DNA of 64,000 nt from Micromonospora sp. C95 (GTDB lineage: Bacteria > Actinomycetota > Actinomycetes > Mycobacteriales > Micromonosporaceae), in NCBI RefSeq assembly GCF_018070465.1, contig NZ_JAGPXT010000005.1, positions 237,900 through 301,899 on the forward strand, given 5' to 3'. The translations under genes were made by a program, and so were the position numbers. The notes below the pieces were generated by a model, which worked only from the letters and a program-made list of their open reading frames with translations, had not been told where the DNA came from and did no database searches. Positions 8,068-18,775 of the stretch are shown piece by piece; position 1 is the stretch's first letter, and each line of letters opens with the position of its first letter.

Positions 8068-8112
8068 ATGTGGCAGGCGCACCTTCTCCTTGGTCGCCGC
8101 GACGAGGCCTGA
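8068..8112 (+). CDS. leuA leader peptide
   Basis: A 14-codon ORF encoding MWQAHLLLGRRDEA, with three consecutive leucine codons (CTT CTC CTT, 8083-8091). It lies 113 nt upstream of leuA on the same strand, and an 11-bp perfect hairpin begins at its 3' end (8097-8107 with 8122-8132). This is the arrangement of a leucine-sensing attenuation leader, a control type described for leuA in Actinobacteria. A ribosome stalled on the leucine codons would cover the left arm of the hairpin. Gene type and position support it strongly; the mechanism is inferred. Confidence 0.75.
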   Translation: MWQAHLLLGRRDEA

Positions 8113-8197
8113 CGGCCGGCACCTCGTCGCGGAGTTGAACCGCGCCGCCAGCATTTCCCGGATGTTCCTCGGCCTCGCCGCCGACCTCCACCGCTGA
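8092..8197 (+). promoter_or_regulatory. leuA attenuator region
   Basis: The left arm CCGCGACGAGG (8097-8107) pairs perfectly with 8122-8132. The stretch 8092-8107 can alternatively pair, imperfectly, with CCTCGCCGCCGACC at 8173-8186, giving competing structures. A second short ORF (8162-8197, MFLGLAADLHR) with three CTC leucine codons lies in the same region. No T tract follows the hairpin, so control may be translational or Rho-mediated instead of classical termination. Confidence 0.55.
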
Positions 8198-8207
8198 TGT
8201 CACATGA

Positions 8208-9983
<1,776 letters not shown>

Positions 9984-9992
9984 GCGACCGTC

Positions 9993-10024
9993 ACGCAGGG
10001 CCCGCACCGGTGCGGGCCCTGCGT
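9993..10024. terminator. Bidirectional terminator between leuA and the MFS gene
   Basis: A perfect 16-bp inverted repeat (ACGCAGGGCCCGCACC and its complement) with no loop bases, starting 10 nt after the leuA stop. Its right edge touches the stop codon of the convergent MFS gene. Confidence 0.8.
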
Positions 10025-11499
10025 CATTTCGGCGGTGTGGAGACCGGCATCGAGTGACAGGGCTGGGCCGGCGGCGGGCGGCGGGCCGGCCGGTGGACCA
10101 GCACGGCGGCGATAAGGGCCCCGGCCAGCAGCAGACCGGCGCACCAGAGCAGCGCGCCACGGTACGCGGCGGTGAGTTCGGCAGGCTGTTCGTACCCGGT
10201 GCCGGTGAGCCCGACCAGCAGCGGCAGGGCCGCCACCGCGAGCAGCCCACCGACCCGCGAGGCGGCGTTGTTGAAGCCGCTGGCCACTCCCGCGAAGCGG
10301 TCGTCGACCGCGGCCAGCACCGAGGCGGTGAGCGGTGCCACGACCAGGGTCAGCCCGACTCCGAAGATCGCCACCCCTGGCAGCACCTGCCCCCAGTACG
10401 ACGCCCCCGGTTCGATCTCGCGCAGCATGAGCAGCCCGACGGCGGCCAGCACCGGCCCGACGGTCAGCGGCAACCGGGGCCCGATCCTCGTCGACAACGC
10501 ACCGGTCAGCGGCGAGCCGACCAGCAGCAGCAGCGTCATCGGCAGCAACGCGAGGCCGGTGAGCAGGGCCGAAAAGCCGATCACGTTCTGCAGGTACACG
10601 GCGATGAAGAAGGTGAACCCGCCGAGAGCGGCGTAGACCAGCACCGTGAAGAAATTCAGCACCGAGAACAACCGGCTGCCGAACAGGCCGGTGGGCAGCA
10701 TCGCGGCCTCCCCCCGGCGTCGCTCCAGGAAGACGAACACCACCGCGGCCACCACCCCGGCCAGGGCCGCCACCACCACCGCCGGTGAGCCCAGACCCCG
10801 GTCGGGGGCGTCGACCAGGGCGTACGTGACACCGGCCAGGGCGAGTGCGCCGAGCAGGGCACCGGCCACGTCGAACTGGCGGGTTCCCCGCTTCCGGGAG
10901 GCGTTCTCGTCCCGGCTCTCCGGAACCCAGCGCAGCGTCGCCAGCACGACCAGCACCGCCAGCGGCACGTTCAGGAAGAAGATCCACCGCCAGGAGAGGG
11001 CGTCGATCAGCCAGCCACCGATGAACGGCCCGAGCGCGGTGGAGACGCCGGAGAGCCCCGACCACGCTCCGATCGTCTTCGCCCGGTCGTCGGGATGGAA
11101 GCTGGCCTGCAGCAACGCCAGCGAGCCCGGGGTGAGCAGGGCACCACCCGCGCCCTGGAGAAACCGCGCGGCGACCAGCCAGTCGGTACGCATCGCCAGC
11201 CCGCAGAGTATGGAGGCGGCGGTGAACCAGACCACGCCGATCAGGAACACCCGCCGGCGCCCGAACCGGTCGCCCAGCGCTCCACCGAGCAGTACGAACG
11301 CGGCCAGCGTCAACAGGTAGCCGTTGATGGTCCACTGGAGACCGGCCACCGACGCGCCGAGATCGGCACCGAGGTGCGGCAGCGCCACGTTGACCACGGT
11401 GCTGTCCAGGAAGACCATGCCGGAGGCCAGCACGGCGGCGGCCAGGGTGCCCCGACCGGCACTGCTGCGCAGGCGGAGAGCGGACGTGAGTTCGGGCAT
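10024..11499 (-). CDS. MFS drug exporter, DHA2 (EmrB/QacA) type
   Basis: A 491-aa polytopic membrane protein with about 14 transmembrane segments. Seen: motif C-type LDSTVVNVALPHLGADLGAS (helix 1, residues 31-50), GDRFGRRRVFLIG in the loop between helices 2 and 3 (MFS motif A), and RFLQGAGGALLTPGSLALL in helix 4. DHA2 members export drugs, dyes or toxic metabolites using the proton gradient. ATG 11499 is chosen; an in-frame ATG at 11523 is an alternative. The divergent neighbour is an HNH lipoprotein with no obvious link. Substrate is unknown; no regulator gene is adjacent. Confidence 0.85.
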   Translation of the reverse strand: MPELTSALRLRSSAGRGTLAAAVLASGMVFLDSTVVNVALPHLGADLGASVAGLQWTINGYLLTLAAFVLLGGALGDRFGRRRVFLIGVVWFTAASILCGLAMRTDWLVAARFLQGAGGALLTPGSLALLQASFHPDDRAKTIGAWSGLSGVSTALGPFIGGWLIDALSWRWIFFLNVPLAVLVVLATLRWVPESRDENASRKRGTRQFDVAGALLGALALAGVTYALVDAPDRGLGSPAVVVAALAGVVAAVVFVFLERRRGEAAMLPTGLFGSRLFSVLNFFTVLVYAALGGFTFFIAVYLQNVIGFSALLTGLALLPMTLLLLVGSPLTGALSTRIGPRLPLTVGPVLAAVGLLMLREIEPGASYWGQVLPGVAIFGVGLTLVVAPLTASVLAAVDDRFAGVASGFNNAASRVGGLLAVAALPLLVGLTGTGYEQPAELTAAYRGALLWCAGLLLAGALIAAVLVHRPARRPPPAQPCHSMPVSTPPK

Positions 11500-11607
11500 G
11501 GTTACCAATCTGCCGTGCACCATCCGCCAGACACCACGAAACGCCGAAACCCTGGCCGGGTACTGTGCGGGATCGCCGGAAGCCCGCAAGCTGGAAAGGT
11601 GTCGTCT

Positions 11608-12267
11608 GTGCGTACCAGATCAGGATCGCGCGCCCCGGGGGCGCTCGCGCTCGTCGCGGCGCTGACCCTCGGCGCGGCCGGCTGCGTCCCGCTTGAGGAG
11701 GAACCGGTCACCCCGCCGAGCGGCGGTGGCAACATCAACCAGATGCTCGCGGAGCTGACCGTCGCGGAGGCGGGCTCGATGCGCGGGTACAGCCGCAATC
11801 GCTTCCCGCACTGGCGCAAGACCGGCCAGAACTGCGACGTCCGCGACACCGTGCTGGAGCGCGACGGCAAATCCATCGAGCACTCCGGCTGCAACGTGGT
11901 CGGTGGGCGGTGGGAGAGCGTCTACGACGGCCGCACCTTCACCGATCCCTCCGACGTGGACGTCGACCACATGGTTCCGCTGGCCAACGCCTGGCGCTCC
12001 GGGGCCGACGAGTGGGACGACTCGAAGCGCGGCGACTTCGCCAACGACCTCGACCGACCGCAGCTCTTCGCGGTTTCCGCCTCCTCCAACCGGGCAAAGG
12101 GTGACCAGGACCCATCCCAGTGGAAGCCGTCAAACCGGTCATACTGGTGTCAATATGCCGGGGACTGGGTGGCGGTGAAGCACCACTGGCGGCTGACGGT
12201 GACAAACGCCGAGCAGGCCGAGCTGGCCGACATGTTGGAGGGCTGCACATGGGAGAGCAAGCCGTAA
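11608..12267 (+). CDS. HNH-type (DUF1524) endonuclease-like lipoprotein
   Basis: A 219-aa exported protein. GTG 11608 is chosen because GGAAAGG lies 8 nt upstream; it gives a signal peptide VRTRSGSRAPGALALVAAL ending in the lipobox LGAAGC. The mature part carries DVDHMVPLANAWRSGA (the DH of an HNH/beta-beta-alpha-metal fold) and a downstream SNRAKGDQDPSQW with paired cysteines, as in DUF1524 proteins. Homologues are secreted or surface-bound, and nuclease activity is assumed from the fold. It overlaps the next gene by 19 nt, which implies co-translation. Confidence 0.75.
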   Translation: MRTRSGSRAPGALALVAALTLGAAGCVPLEEEPVTPPSGGGNINQMLAELTVAEAGSMRGYSRNRFPHWRKTGQNCDVRDTVLERDGKSIEHSGCNVVGGRWESVYDGRTFTDPSDVDVDHMVPLANAWRSGADEWDDSKRGDFANDLDRPQLFAVSASSNRAKGDQDPSQWKPSNRSYWCQYAGDWVAVKHHWRLTVTNAEQAELADMLEGCTWESKP

Positions 12268-12695
12268 CCGGCGCCGACGGGGCGCCGGCACCCGAGCGTA
12301 CGCCGGACCCGGGCGGCGAGGACGCGGCGGCGGCCACCGGCAGCCCCGGCCCGGCCACGGCCGGCATGACCGCGGACGGTGCCGCCGCGGGTGAGGTGGA
12401 GGTGCCGGGCGCCGGGATGACCGCCGACGCCGGCGGTGCCACCGGCCCGCAGAGCCGCACCGCCGACATCGTGCCGGGACCGGGCGGCGTGATGACCGAC
12501 GAGGTCGGCGTGGTGACCGGCGAGTTGACCCTGCGCACCGACTTCGCCGACGGGCGGGTCAGCCTGCGCGTGCAGTACAAGGACGCCGACGAGTGGTATG
12601 CGGTCACCGGCGGCAGCGCACCGCTGCCCGACGCCGCCGGCCTGGACGCGGTGCACGACATCGCCGTCGGCCTGCTGCACCGCCCCGAAGGCTGA
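12249..12695 (+). CDS. Hypothetical protein overlapping the HNH lipoprotein gene
   Basis: A 148-aa protein starting MGEQAVTGADGAPAPER, within the last 19 nt of the preceding gene. Residues 1-80 are low-complexity and rich in Ala, Gly and Pro, with two AGMTAD repeats; residues 85-148 form a folded part (GELTLRTDFADGRVSLRVQYKDADEWYAVTGG split by beta-like strands). No signal peptide or membrane segment is seen. The overlap suggests it works with the HNH protein. Family not recognised. Confidence 0.6.
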   Translation: MGEQAVTGADGAPAPERTPDPGGEDAAAATGSPGPATAGMTADGAAAGEVEVPGAGMTADAGGATGPQSRTADIVPGPGGVMTDEVGVVTGELTLRTDFADGRVSLRVQYKDADEWYAVTGGSAPLPDAAGLDAVHDIAVGLLHRPEG

Positions 12696-12722
12696 TCCAG
12701 CGGCTTCGTGAACCGCGCGGTG

Positions 12723-12767
12723 CAGGAAGGGGCCCTTCCTGTACCGCAGGCGTCAGGAGGGGCCCCT
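12723..12767. terminator. Paired GC palindromes between convergent genes
   Basis: Two adjacent palindromes, CAGGAAGGGGCCCTTCCTG (12723-12741) and AGGGGCCCCT (12758-12767), lie between convergent genes. I recall sequences of this AGGAAGGGGCCC type as frequent intergenic elements in Micromonosporaceae. A bidirectional terminator is the simplest reading. Confidence 0.65.
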
Positions 12768-12778
12768 GCCTCGACGAG

Positions 12779-13897
12779 TTACACGAAGGACCCGGGCTCG
12801 GTGGGGGCGGAGACGACCGAAGGCTCCTCGCCCTCGCCCGGCGGTCGGGTGATCTCCACGCTTACCTTGTGCGGACGCAGCTCCCCGCTGGCGATCTGCT
12901 CGGCCCAGTGACAGGCGACCCGACTGCCGCCGATCTCCCGCAGTTGCGGTCGCTCGTCGGCGCAGCGGGTCGGCTGCGCCCACGGGCACCGGGTGTGGAA
13001 GCGGCAGCCCGACGGCGGGTTGGCCGGTGACGGCAGATCGCCGTGGATGAGGATCCGCTCCCGGCGGTCCTCGACGTCCGGATCGGGCACCGGCACCGCC
13101 GACATCAGCGCCCGGGTGTACGGGTGCAGTGGTTCGGTGTAGAGCCGGTCGCTCGGCGCCTCCTCGACCAACGCGCCCAGATACATCACCCCGACGGTGT
13201 CGGAGATGTGCCGGACCACCGCCAGGTCGTGCGCGATCACCAGGTAGGTCAGGCCGAGGTTGTCCTGGAGCTCGTCCAGGAGGTTCACCACCTGAGCCTG
13301 GATCGACACGTCGAGGGCGGAGACCGGCTCGTCGGCGACGATGAGTTCCGGCCCCAGCACCAGCGCCCGGGCGATGCCGATGCGTTGCCGCTGGCCGCCG
13401 GAGAACTCGTGCGGATAGCGGGAGAGCGCCCAGCGCGGCAGCCCGACCTGGTCCAGCGTCTCGGCGATGATCTTGCGACGGCCGTTCCGGTCACCACCGA
13501 TGCCGTGCGCCTGTAGCCCCTCGGTGAGGATGGACTCGACGTTCTGCCGGGGATCGAGGCTGGACATCGGGTCCTGGAAGATCATCTGCATCCGGCGACG
13601 CATCGCGCGCAGCTTGTTCGGGGCCAGCGTGGTCAGCTCGACCCCGTCGAAGGCGACCTGGCCAGCGGTCGGCGGGGTGAGCTGGAGCAGCGCCCGCCCG
13701 AGCGTCGACTTTCCGCAGCCCGACTCGCCGACCAGACCGTACGTCCTGCCCCGCGCAATGCTCAGGTCCACGCCGTCGACCGCCTTGACGTGGCCCACCG
13801 TACGGTCGAACAGCACCCCTCGCTTGATCGGGAAGTGCACCTTCAGATCCCGTACCTCGACGAGGACGTCTCCGCTTCGCTCGCTGCGCTCGCTCAT
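12779..13897 (-). CDS. dppF: Oligo/dipeptide ABC importer, ATP-binding protein (DppF/OppF type)
   Basis: A 372-aa cytoplasmic ATPase subunit. Walker A is GESGCGKST (near residue 60), the signature is FSGGQRQR, Walker B is [12 protein letters not shown], and the C-terminal domain ends in the oligopeptide-transporter motif with CPWAQPTRC, which in this class can hold an iron-sulfur cluster or zinc. ATG 13897 overlaps the dppD stop by 4 nt (ATGA), so translation is coupled. It is the last gene of a five-gene peptide transport operon and ends against a convergent gene. It powers the DppB-DppC pore with DppD. Confidence 0.92.
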   Translation of the reverse strand: MSERSERSGDVLVEVRDLKVHFPIKRGVLFDRTVGHVKAVDGVDLSIARGRTYGLVGESGCGKSTLGRALLQLTPPTAGQVAFDGVELTTLAPNKLRAMRRRMQMIFQDPMSSLDPRQNVESILTEGLQAHGIGGDRNGRRKIIAETLDQVGLPRWALSRYPHEFSGGQRQRIGIARALVLGPELIVADEPVSALDVSIQAQVVNLLDELQDNLGLTYLVIAHDLAVVRHISDTVGVMYLGALVEEAPSDRLYTEPLHPYTRALMSAVPVPDPDVEDRRERILIHGDLPSPANPPSGCRFHTRCPWAQPTRCADERPQLREIGGSRVACHWAEQIASGELRPHKVSVEITRPPGEGEEPSVVSAPTEPGSFV

Positions 13898-15009
13898 GGC
13901 GTCTCCTCCTCGCTGGGGGCGGCGGCCAGGCCCGGCACGGCCGGTGGTTCGTCCGGCACCGCCTGTGCCGGCACCGAACCCGGGGTCGCCGGTCCCGGTA
14001 CCGCCGTCCGAACCTCGTCGCCGGGCGTCAGGCCCGGCAGCGGGGCCGGGTTGACGCACCGGTAGCTGCGACCGTCGTGGGTCAGCACCAGCTCCGGCGG
14101 CTCGCCGATGCAGGCGTCCACCCGGCGGTCACAGCGCGGGGCGAAGGCGCAGCCATCCGGCCAGGGCAGCAGGTCACGCACCGAACCCGGAATCGGGTTC
14201 AGCCGTTCGCCACGCCCTGCGTCCAGGCGCGGCACCGAACCGAGCAGCCCCACGGTGTACGGGTGCCGAGGCTGACGGAACAGCGGACGCCGCCGCGCGG
14301 TCTCCACCACCCGACCGCCGTAGAGCACGTTGATGGTGTCGCACATTCCGGCCACCACGCCCAGGTCGTGGGTGATCATCACCAGCGCGGTGCCGGAGTC
14401 CTGGACCAGGTCCTTCAGCAGTTCCAGGATCTGCGCCTGGATGGTGACGTCCAGGGCGGTCGTCGGCTCGTCGGCGATGAGCAGCCGGGGCTGGCAGGCC
14501 ACCGCCATGGCGATCAGGGCGCGCTGGCGCATCCCACCGGAGAGCTGGTGGGGGTACTCCTTCAGCCGCCGTTTCGGATCGGGGATGCCGACCCGGTCCA
14601 GCAGCTGCGCCGCCTCCTTCGCCGCCGCTTCCCCCCTCATCCCACGGTGCCGGGTCAGCACCTCGGTGACCTGGAGACCGATCGGCACGACCGGGTTCAG
14701 CGACGACAACGGATCTTGGAAGATCATCGCGACGTCCCGGCCCCGGATGTCCCGCCTCGACCGGTCGTCGATCTGGAGCAGGTCGGTGCCGTCGAAGACG
14801 GCCTTGCCGGACACCTGGAGGCCGGGCTGCTTGGGCAGCAGGCCCATGATCGCCAGTGAGGTGACCGACTTGCCGCAACCGGACTCGCCGACCAGGCCGA
14901 CCACCTCACCCGCGTTCACGGAGAAGGAGACGCCGTCCACGGCCCGTACGGTCCGCTGACCGCGCCGGGCGAAGGTCACCGAAAGATCTTCGACATCAAG
15001 CAGTGCCAT
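13894..15009 (-). CDS. dppD: Oligo/dipeptide ABC importer, ATP-binding protein (DppD/OppD type)
   Basis: A 371-aa ATPase starting [20 protein letters not shown]. Walker A is GESGCGKS (near residue 40), the signature is LSGGMRQR, Walker B is [12 protein letters not shown], and the switch histidine is in MITHDLG. The Cys-containing C-terminal motif ([14 protein letters not shown]) is typical of the DppD/OppD group. A Pro/Ala-rich tail of about 50 residues after CVNPAPLPG is longer than usual and probably disordered. It overlaps dppF by 4 nt and lies 63 nt downstream of dppC. Confidence 0.92.
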   Translation of the reverse strand: MALLDVEDLSVTFARRGQRTVRAVDGVSFSVNAGEVVGLVGESGCGKSVTSLAIMGLLPKQPGLQVSGKAVFDGTDLLQIDDRSRRDIRGRDVAMIFQDPLSSLNPVVPIGLQVTEVLTRHRGMRGEAAAKEAAQLLDRVGIPDPKRRLKEYPHQLSGGMRQRALIAMAVACQPRLLIADEPTTALDVTIQAQILELLKDLVQDSGTALVMITHDLGVVAGMCDTINVLYGGRVVETARRRPLFRQPRHPYTVGLLGSVPRLDAGRGERLNPIPGSVRDLLPWPDGCAFAPRCDRRVDACIGEPPELVLTHDGRSYRCVNPAPLPGLTPGDEVRTAVPGPATPGSVPAQAVPDEPPAVPGLAAAPSEEETP

Positions 15010-15072
15010 GCCGCACCGCCCTTTCGTTCACAGCCACGGAGGTCACGTGCACGCTTCTCATGCTCGGCACGC

Positions 15073-16035
15073 CTACTTCCGCAGCTTCGGGTCGAGGGCC
15101 TCACGCATCGACTCACCGAGCAGGGTGAAACCCAGCGCGGTGATGATGATGGCGACCGCCGGGTAGATGGCCAGCTCGGGCCGGATGCCCAGGTACTGCT
15201 GCGCGTCGGCGAGCATGACGCCCCACTCGGGGGTTGCCGAGTCGGGGTTGCCGAGCCCGAGGAAGGACAGCGCTGCCGCCTCGATGATCGCGGTGGCCAG
15301 GGTCAGCGTCGCCTGGACGATGACCGGGGCGAGCGAGTTGGGCAGCACGTGGGCCACGGCGATCTTCGACTTGCGTACCCCGAGCGAGGTGGCGGCCAGG
15401 ACGTAGTCGCTGTTGGATTGGGCGATCATCGAGCCGCGCAGCAGCCGGGCGAAGACCGGCACGGACACCATGCCGACCGCGATCATGACCGTGGTCAGGC
15501 TCGGTCCGAGCAGTGCGGCGATGCTGACCGCCAGCAGCAGGCTGGGCAGCGCCAGCAGCATGTCGATGAACCGCATCAGGGTGCTGTCGACCCATCGGCC
15601 CCAACGCCCGCCGAGGCCGGCGGCGGCACCCGCGACACCGCCGATCAGCACGCCGACGGCGAGACCGATCAGGGTCGCCACCACCCCCACCAGCAGGGTC
15701 TGCCGGGCCCCGACGATCATGCGGCTGAAGACGTCCCGACCCTGGTGGTCGTAACCGAACCAGTGCTCGCTGGAGGACCCGGGGATGACCCCCGGTTTGA
15801 TGAGGCCCTCCCGGATGCCCATCGTGTCCGTCGGCCCGTACGGCACCAGGAACGGGCCGATCAGCGCGACCAGGACGAAGATGGTGAGGATGACCGCGCC
15901 GATGATGGCGGCCGGGTTGCGCCGCAGCCGACGGAAGGCGTCCTGCCAGAGGCTCACCCCCCGCTCCTCGTCGCGGGCGGCCAGTTCGGCGAGTCGGTCG
16001 ATCTTCTCTCGCTTCTTGCCACCGATTGTCGTCAT
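15073..16035 (-). CDS. dppC: Oligo/dipeptide ABC importer, permease DppC
   Basis: A 320-aa inner-membrane permease. The N-terminus is cytoplasmic and basic (GGKKREKIDRLAE), followed by the DppC family segment LWQDAFRRLRRNPAAIIGA leading into helix 1, then five more helices. The ABC-contact (EAA-like) loop is seen as AATSLGVRKSKIAVAHVLPN. The C-terminus LGESMREALDPKLRK is typical. It starts inside the end of dppB (4-nt ATGA overlap), which indicates coupling and equal stoichiometry. Confidence 0.92.
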   Translation of the reverse strand: MTTIGGKKREKIDRLAELAARDEERGVSLWQDAFRRLRRNPAAIIGAVILTIFVLVALIGPFLVPYGPTDTMGIREGLIKPGVIPGSSSEHWFGYDHQGRDVFSRMIVGARQTLLVGVVATLIGLAVGVLIGGVAGAAAGLGGRWGRWVDSTLMRFIDMLLALPSLLLAVSIAALLGPSLTTVMIAVGMVSVPVFARLLRGSMIAQSNSDYVLAATSLGVRKSKIAVAHVLPNSLAPVIVQATLTLATAIIEAAALSFLGLGNPDSATPEWGVMLADAQQYLGIRPELAIYPAVAIIITALGFTLLGESMREALDPKLRK

Positions 16036-17036
16036 CGGACCCTCACCCTCGGGTCGATCAGGCTGTAGGAGAGGTCCACTATCAGGTTCACCAGCACGTA
16101 CACCACCGCGATGATCATGATGAAGCCCATCAGGACCGGGTAGTCACGCTGGTTGATCGAGTCGGCGAGGAAGGCGCCGATCCCGCTGAAGGCGAAGACC
16201 GTCTCGGTCAGCACCGCGCCGGAGAGCAGGCCACCGGTGAGCAGACCGATCGAGGTCACCACCGGGAGCATGGCGTTGCGCAGCACGTGCCGGCGGCGGA
16301 CGACGTTCTCGGTCAGGCCCTTGGCCTCGGCGGTACGCACGAAGTCCTCGTTGAGCACCTCCAGCACGCTAGCCCGGGTGATCCGGACGATGATCGCCAA
16401 GGGGATGCTGGCCAGGGCAAGCGCCGGCAGCACGAGATGCATGAGCGCGTCGGCGGCGGCGTCCCATTCCCGGGTCATCAGTCCGTCGAGGACGAAGAAG
16501 TTGGTGATCCGGGTGGCGCCGATGGTCGGGTCCTGCCGGCCGCTGGAGGGGAACCAGCCGAGGTTCTCCGAGAAGATCGCCTTGAGGATGTACGCGAGGA
16601 AGAAGACCGGGATGCAGATGCCGATCAGCGACCCGCCGACGGAGGCGTGATCGAGGAAGCGGCCACGACGACGGGCGGCCAGGTAGCCCAGCGGGATGCC
16701 GATGCCGACCGCGATCACCATCGCGGTGATGGTCAGCTCGACGGTGCCGGGGAATCGTTGCAGGAACTCCGTCGTCACCTCGCGCTTGGTCGAGATGGAC
16801 GTGCCCAGGTCGAGGCGGATCATCCGACGGATGAAGCGGCCGTACTGGATCAGGATCGGCTCGTCGAGACCGAGATTGCGGCGGATCGCGGCACGCATCT
16901 CGGGCGTACCCCGCTCGCCGAGAATGGCGGTCTCGGGGCCTCCGGGCAGTCGCCGGAGCCAGATGAACAACAGGATGGAGAGCCCGAACAGCGTGGGTAT
17001 CAACTGAAGCAGGCGTCTGACGATGAACCGGAACAC
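16032..17036 (-). CDS. dppB: Oligo/dipeptide ABC importer, permease DppB
   Basis: A 334-aa permease with the characteristic DppB N-terminus FRFIVRRLLQLIPTLFGLS and six membrane helices; the EAA-type loop is TAEAKGLTENVVRRRHVLRNA split across two stretches. GTG 17036 is preferred (GAGG 6 nt upstream); an in-frame ATG at 17057 adds seven residues without a ribosome site. The gene is separated from dppA by a strong hairpin and overlaps dppC by 4 nt. Confidence 0.9.
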   Translation of the reverse strand: MFRFIVRRLLQLIPTLFGLSILLFIWLRRLPGGPETAILGERGTPEMRAAIRRNLGLDEPILIQYGRFIRRMIRLDLGTSISTKREVTTEFLQRFPGTVELTITAMVIAVGIGIPLGYLAARRRGRFLDHASVGGSLIGICIPVFFLAYILKAIFSENLGWFPSSGRQDPTIGATRITNFFVLDGLMTREWDAAADALMHLVLPALALASIPLAIIVRITRASVLEVLNEDFVRTAEAKGLTENVVRRRHVLRNAMLPVVTSIGLLTGGLLSGAVLTETVFAFSGIGAFLADSINQRDYPVLMGFIMIIAVVYVLVNLIVDLSYSLIDPRVRVR

Positions 17037-17062
17037 GGCGGCCTCGGAAGGGGGCAAGGGAT

Positions 17063-17099
17063 CACGGGCGGGCGCTGTGGGTCACAGCGCCCGCCCGTG
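17063..17099 (-). terminator. Intercistronic hairpin between dppA and dppB
   Basis: A perfect 17-bp stem (CACGGGCGGGCGCTGTG and complement) with a 3-nt loop lies 15 nt after the dppA stop. In transport operons such a structure usually stabilises the binding-protein message or partly terminates transcription, so that the binding protein is made in excess of the permeases. Confidence 0.75.
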
Positions 17100-17113
17100 G
17101 TCGGTGCGTCAGA

Positions 17114-18775
17114 TCAGGACTTGAACTCCGCGGTGGCGAACCGCTCGTCGGTGAGCGGGCTCGCCTTGACCCCGGTCACGTCCTTGCCGAACACGATTGC
17201 CGGCGGCGAGTGCGAGATCGGCACACCGGGCAGGAAGTTCATGATGTCGGCGTTCAACTCCTTGTAGAGCGCCACCTTGGCCGCCTGGTCCGCAGTGGTG
17301 TCCGCCTCCCGGAACTTGTCGAACAGGGCCTTGTTGTTGAAGCCCCACTCGTCCTTCTGCCGGTCGAAGAACGTGCCGATGAAGTTGTAGCCGTCACCGT
17401 AGTCGCCGGTCCACCCGAGGAAGTGCAGGTCGTGCTCACTGCCGGAGGTGGTGGCGTTGAGGTAGTCCGGGCTCCACTTCAGCGGGATCGGCTCGATCTT
17501 GATGCCGGCCGCCTGGAGGTCCGCCGAGACCAGCTCGAACAGGTCCTTCGGGTTCGGCATGTAGGGCCGGGTGACCTCGGTCGGGTAGTGGAACCGCAGG
17601 GTCAGGTCCGACGCACCGGCCTCGGCCAGCAGCGACTTGGCCTTCTCGACGTCGTACTCGTACTTGGTGACGTCGCCGTTCCAGCCCTCGACCGTGTCGG
17701 GGAAGAAGTTCACCGCGACCTGGGCGCCCGGGGGCAGCTTCGAGTCGACAAGGGCCTGACGGTTGACGGCGTGGGCGAGCGCCTGCCGGACCTTCAGGTC
17801 CGCCAGCTTCGGGTTCCCCTTCTGGTTGATGGCCAGGTAGAGGATGTTGAAGGCCGGGCGGGTCAGGAGGTTGAAGCCCTCGTCCTTGAGCGGCTGGACG
17901 TCGGCCGGGCCGACCAGGTCGTAGCCCTGGATGTCGCCGGAGCGCAGCGCCTGCTTACGGGCGTTCTCGTCCGAGATGGTCTTGAAGATCAGGCTCTTGA
18001 GCTTGGCCTTGTCGCCCCAGTAGTCCTCGTTCCGCTCCAGGGTCAGCGTCTTGTTCGCGATGTCCCAGGTCTTGAACTTGAACGGACCGGTACCGGTCGG
18101 GTGCGCGGTCGCGTAGGCCGGGTACTTGATGTCGTCCGCGCTGCCCGAGACGTTGCTGGCGTCGTGCTCCTGGAGCGCCTTCGGGCTGTGCATGGAGAAG
18201 GACGGCAGCATCAGGGCGGCCGGGATCTTGCTGGAGACCCGGCTGAAGGTCAGCGCGACCGTGGTGGGGTCGGTGGCGGAGCAGGACTTGAAGAGGCTCT
18301 CGCCGAGGGTGTCGTCCTCGTTGGCGGCGAAGCCACCCATGACGTCCTGCCAGTACGCGGTCACGTCCGGGCTCTGCATCAGGCCCTTGGCGTTGTACCA
18401 GCGGTCGAAGTTGACGCAGACGGCCTCGGCGTTGAAGTCGGTGCCGTCGTGGAACTTCACGCCGGAGCGCAACTTGAACGTCCACGTGGTGCCCGCGGCG
18501 TCCGGCTCCCAGGACTCGGCGAGGCCGGGGCTGACCTTGGTGCCACCCTCCTCCGGGCGGACCAGCGTCTCGAACACCTGGCGGGCCACGCGCAGCGACT
18601 CACCGTCACTGGCGAAGCTGGGGTCGAGCACCTTCGGGTCTCCGGCGACGCCGAAGACCAGGGTGTCCTTGCTACTACCGCTGGAACCTTCGCGGTCGCT
18701 CTCGGCACAGCCTGCAACCGCGAGGGCCGCGGCCGCCACGGCCGCGATAGCGACCTTCGGCCTGGATGCACGCAT
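17114..18775 (-). CDS. dppA: Peptide-binding lipoprotein of the ABC importer (SBP_bac_5 family)
   Basis: A 553-aa extracellular binding protein anchored by lipid. The signal peptide MRASRPKVAIAAVAAAALAV ends in the lipobox VAGC (Cys near residue 23). Family features: DTLVFGVAGDPKVLDPSFA, then LAESWEP, GVKFHDGTDFNAEAVCVNFDRW split over two stretches, and PTGTGPFKFKTWD. It should capture di- or oligopeptides and pass them to DppBC. First gene of the operon; the promoter is expected in the 268-nt gap towards recR. Exact ligand is not predictable. Confidence 0.92.
   Translation of the reverse strand: MRASRPKVAIAAVAAAALAVAGCAESDREGSSGSSKDTLVFGVAGDPKVLDPSFASDGESLRVARQVFETLVRPEEGGTKVSPGLAESWEPDAAGTTWTFKLRSGVKFHDGTDFNAEAVCVNFDRWYNAKGLMQSPDVTAYWQDVMGGFAANEDDTLGESLFKSCSATDPTTVALTFSRVSSKIPAALMLPSFSMHSPKALQEHDASNVSGSADDIKYPAYATAHPTGTGPFKFKTWDIANKTLTLERNEDYWGDKAKLKSLIFKTISDENARKQALRSGDIQGYDLVGPADVQPLKDEGFNLLTRPAFNILYLAINQKGNPKLADLKVRQALAHAVNRQALVDSKLPPGAQVAVNFFPDTVEGWNGDVTKYEYDVEKAKSLLAEAGASDLTLRFHYPTEVTRPYMPNPKDLFELVSADLQAAGIKIEPIPLKWSPDYLNATTSGSEHDLHFLGWTGDYGDGYNFIGTFFDRQKDEWGFNNKALFDKFREADTTADQAAKVALYKELNADIMNFLPGVPISHSPPAIVFGKDVTGVKASPLTDERFATAEFKS

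Noticed and set aside
12779..18775. Nickel-type (Nik) transporter as an alternative reading of the ABC operon
   Set aside because: The five genes fit the peptide/nickel class, but the binding protein lacks distinctive nickel features and no nickel enzyme is adjacent, so a peptide importer is the more cautious label.
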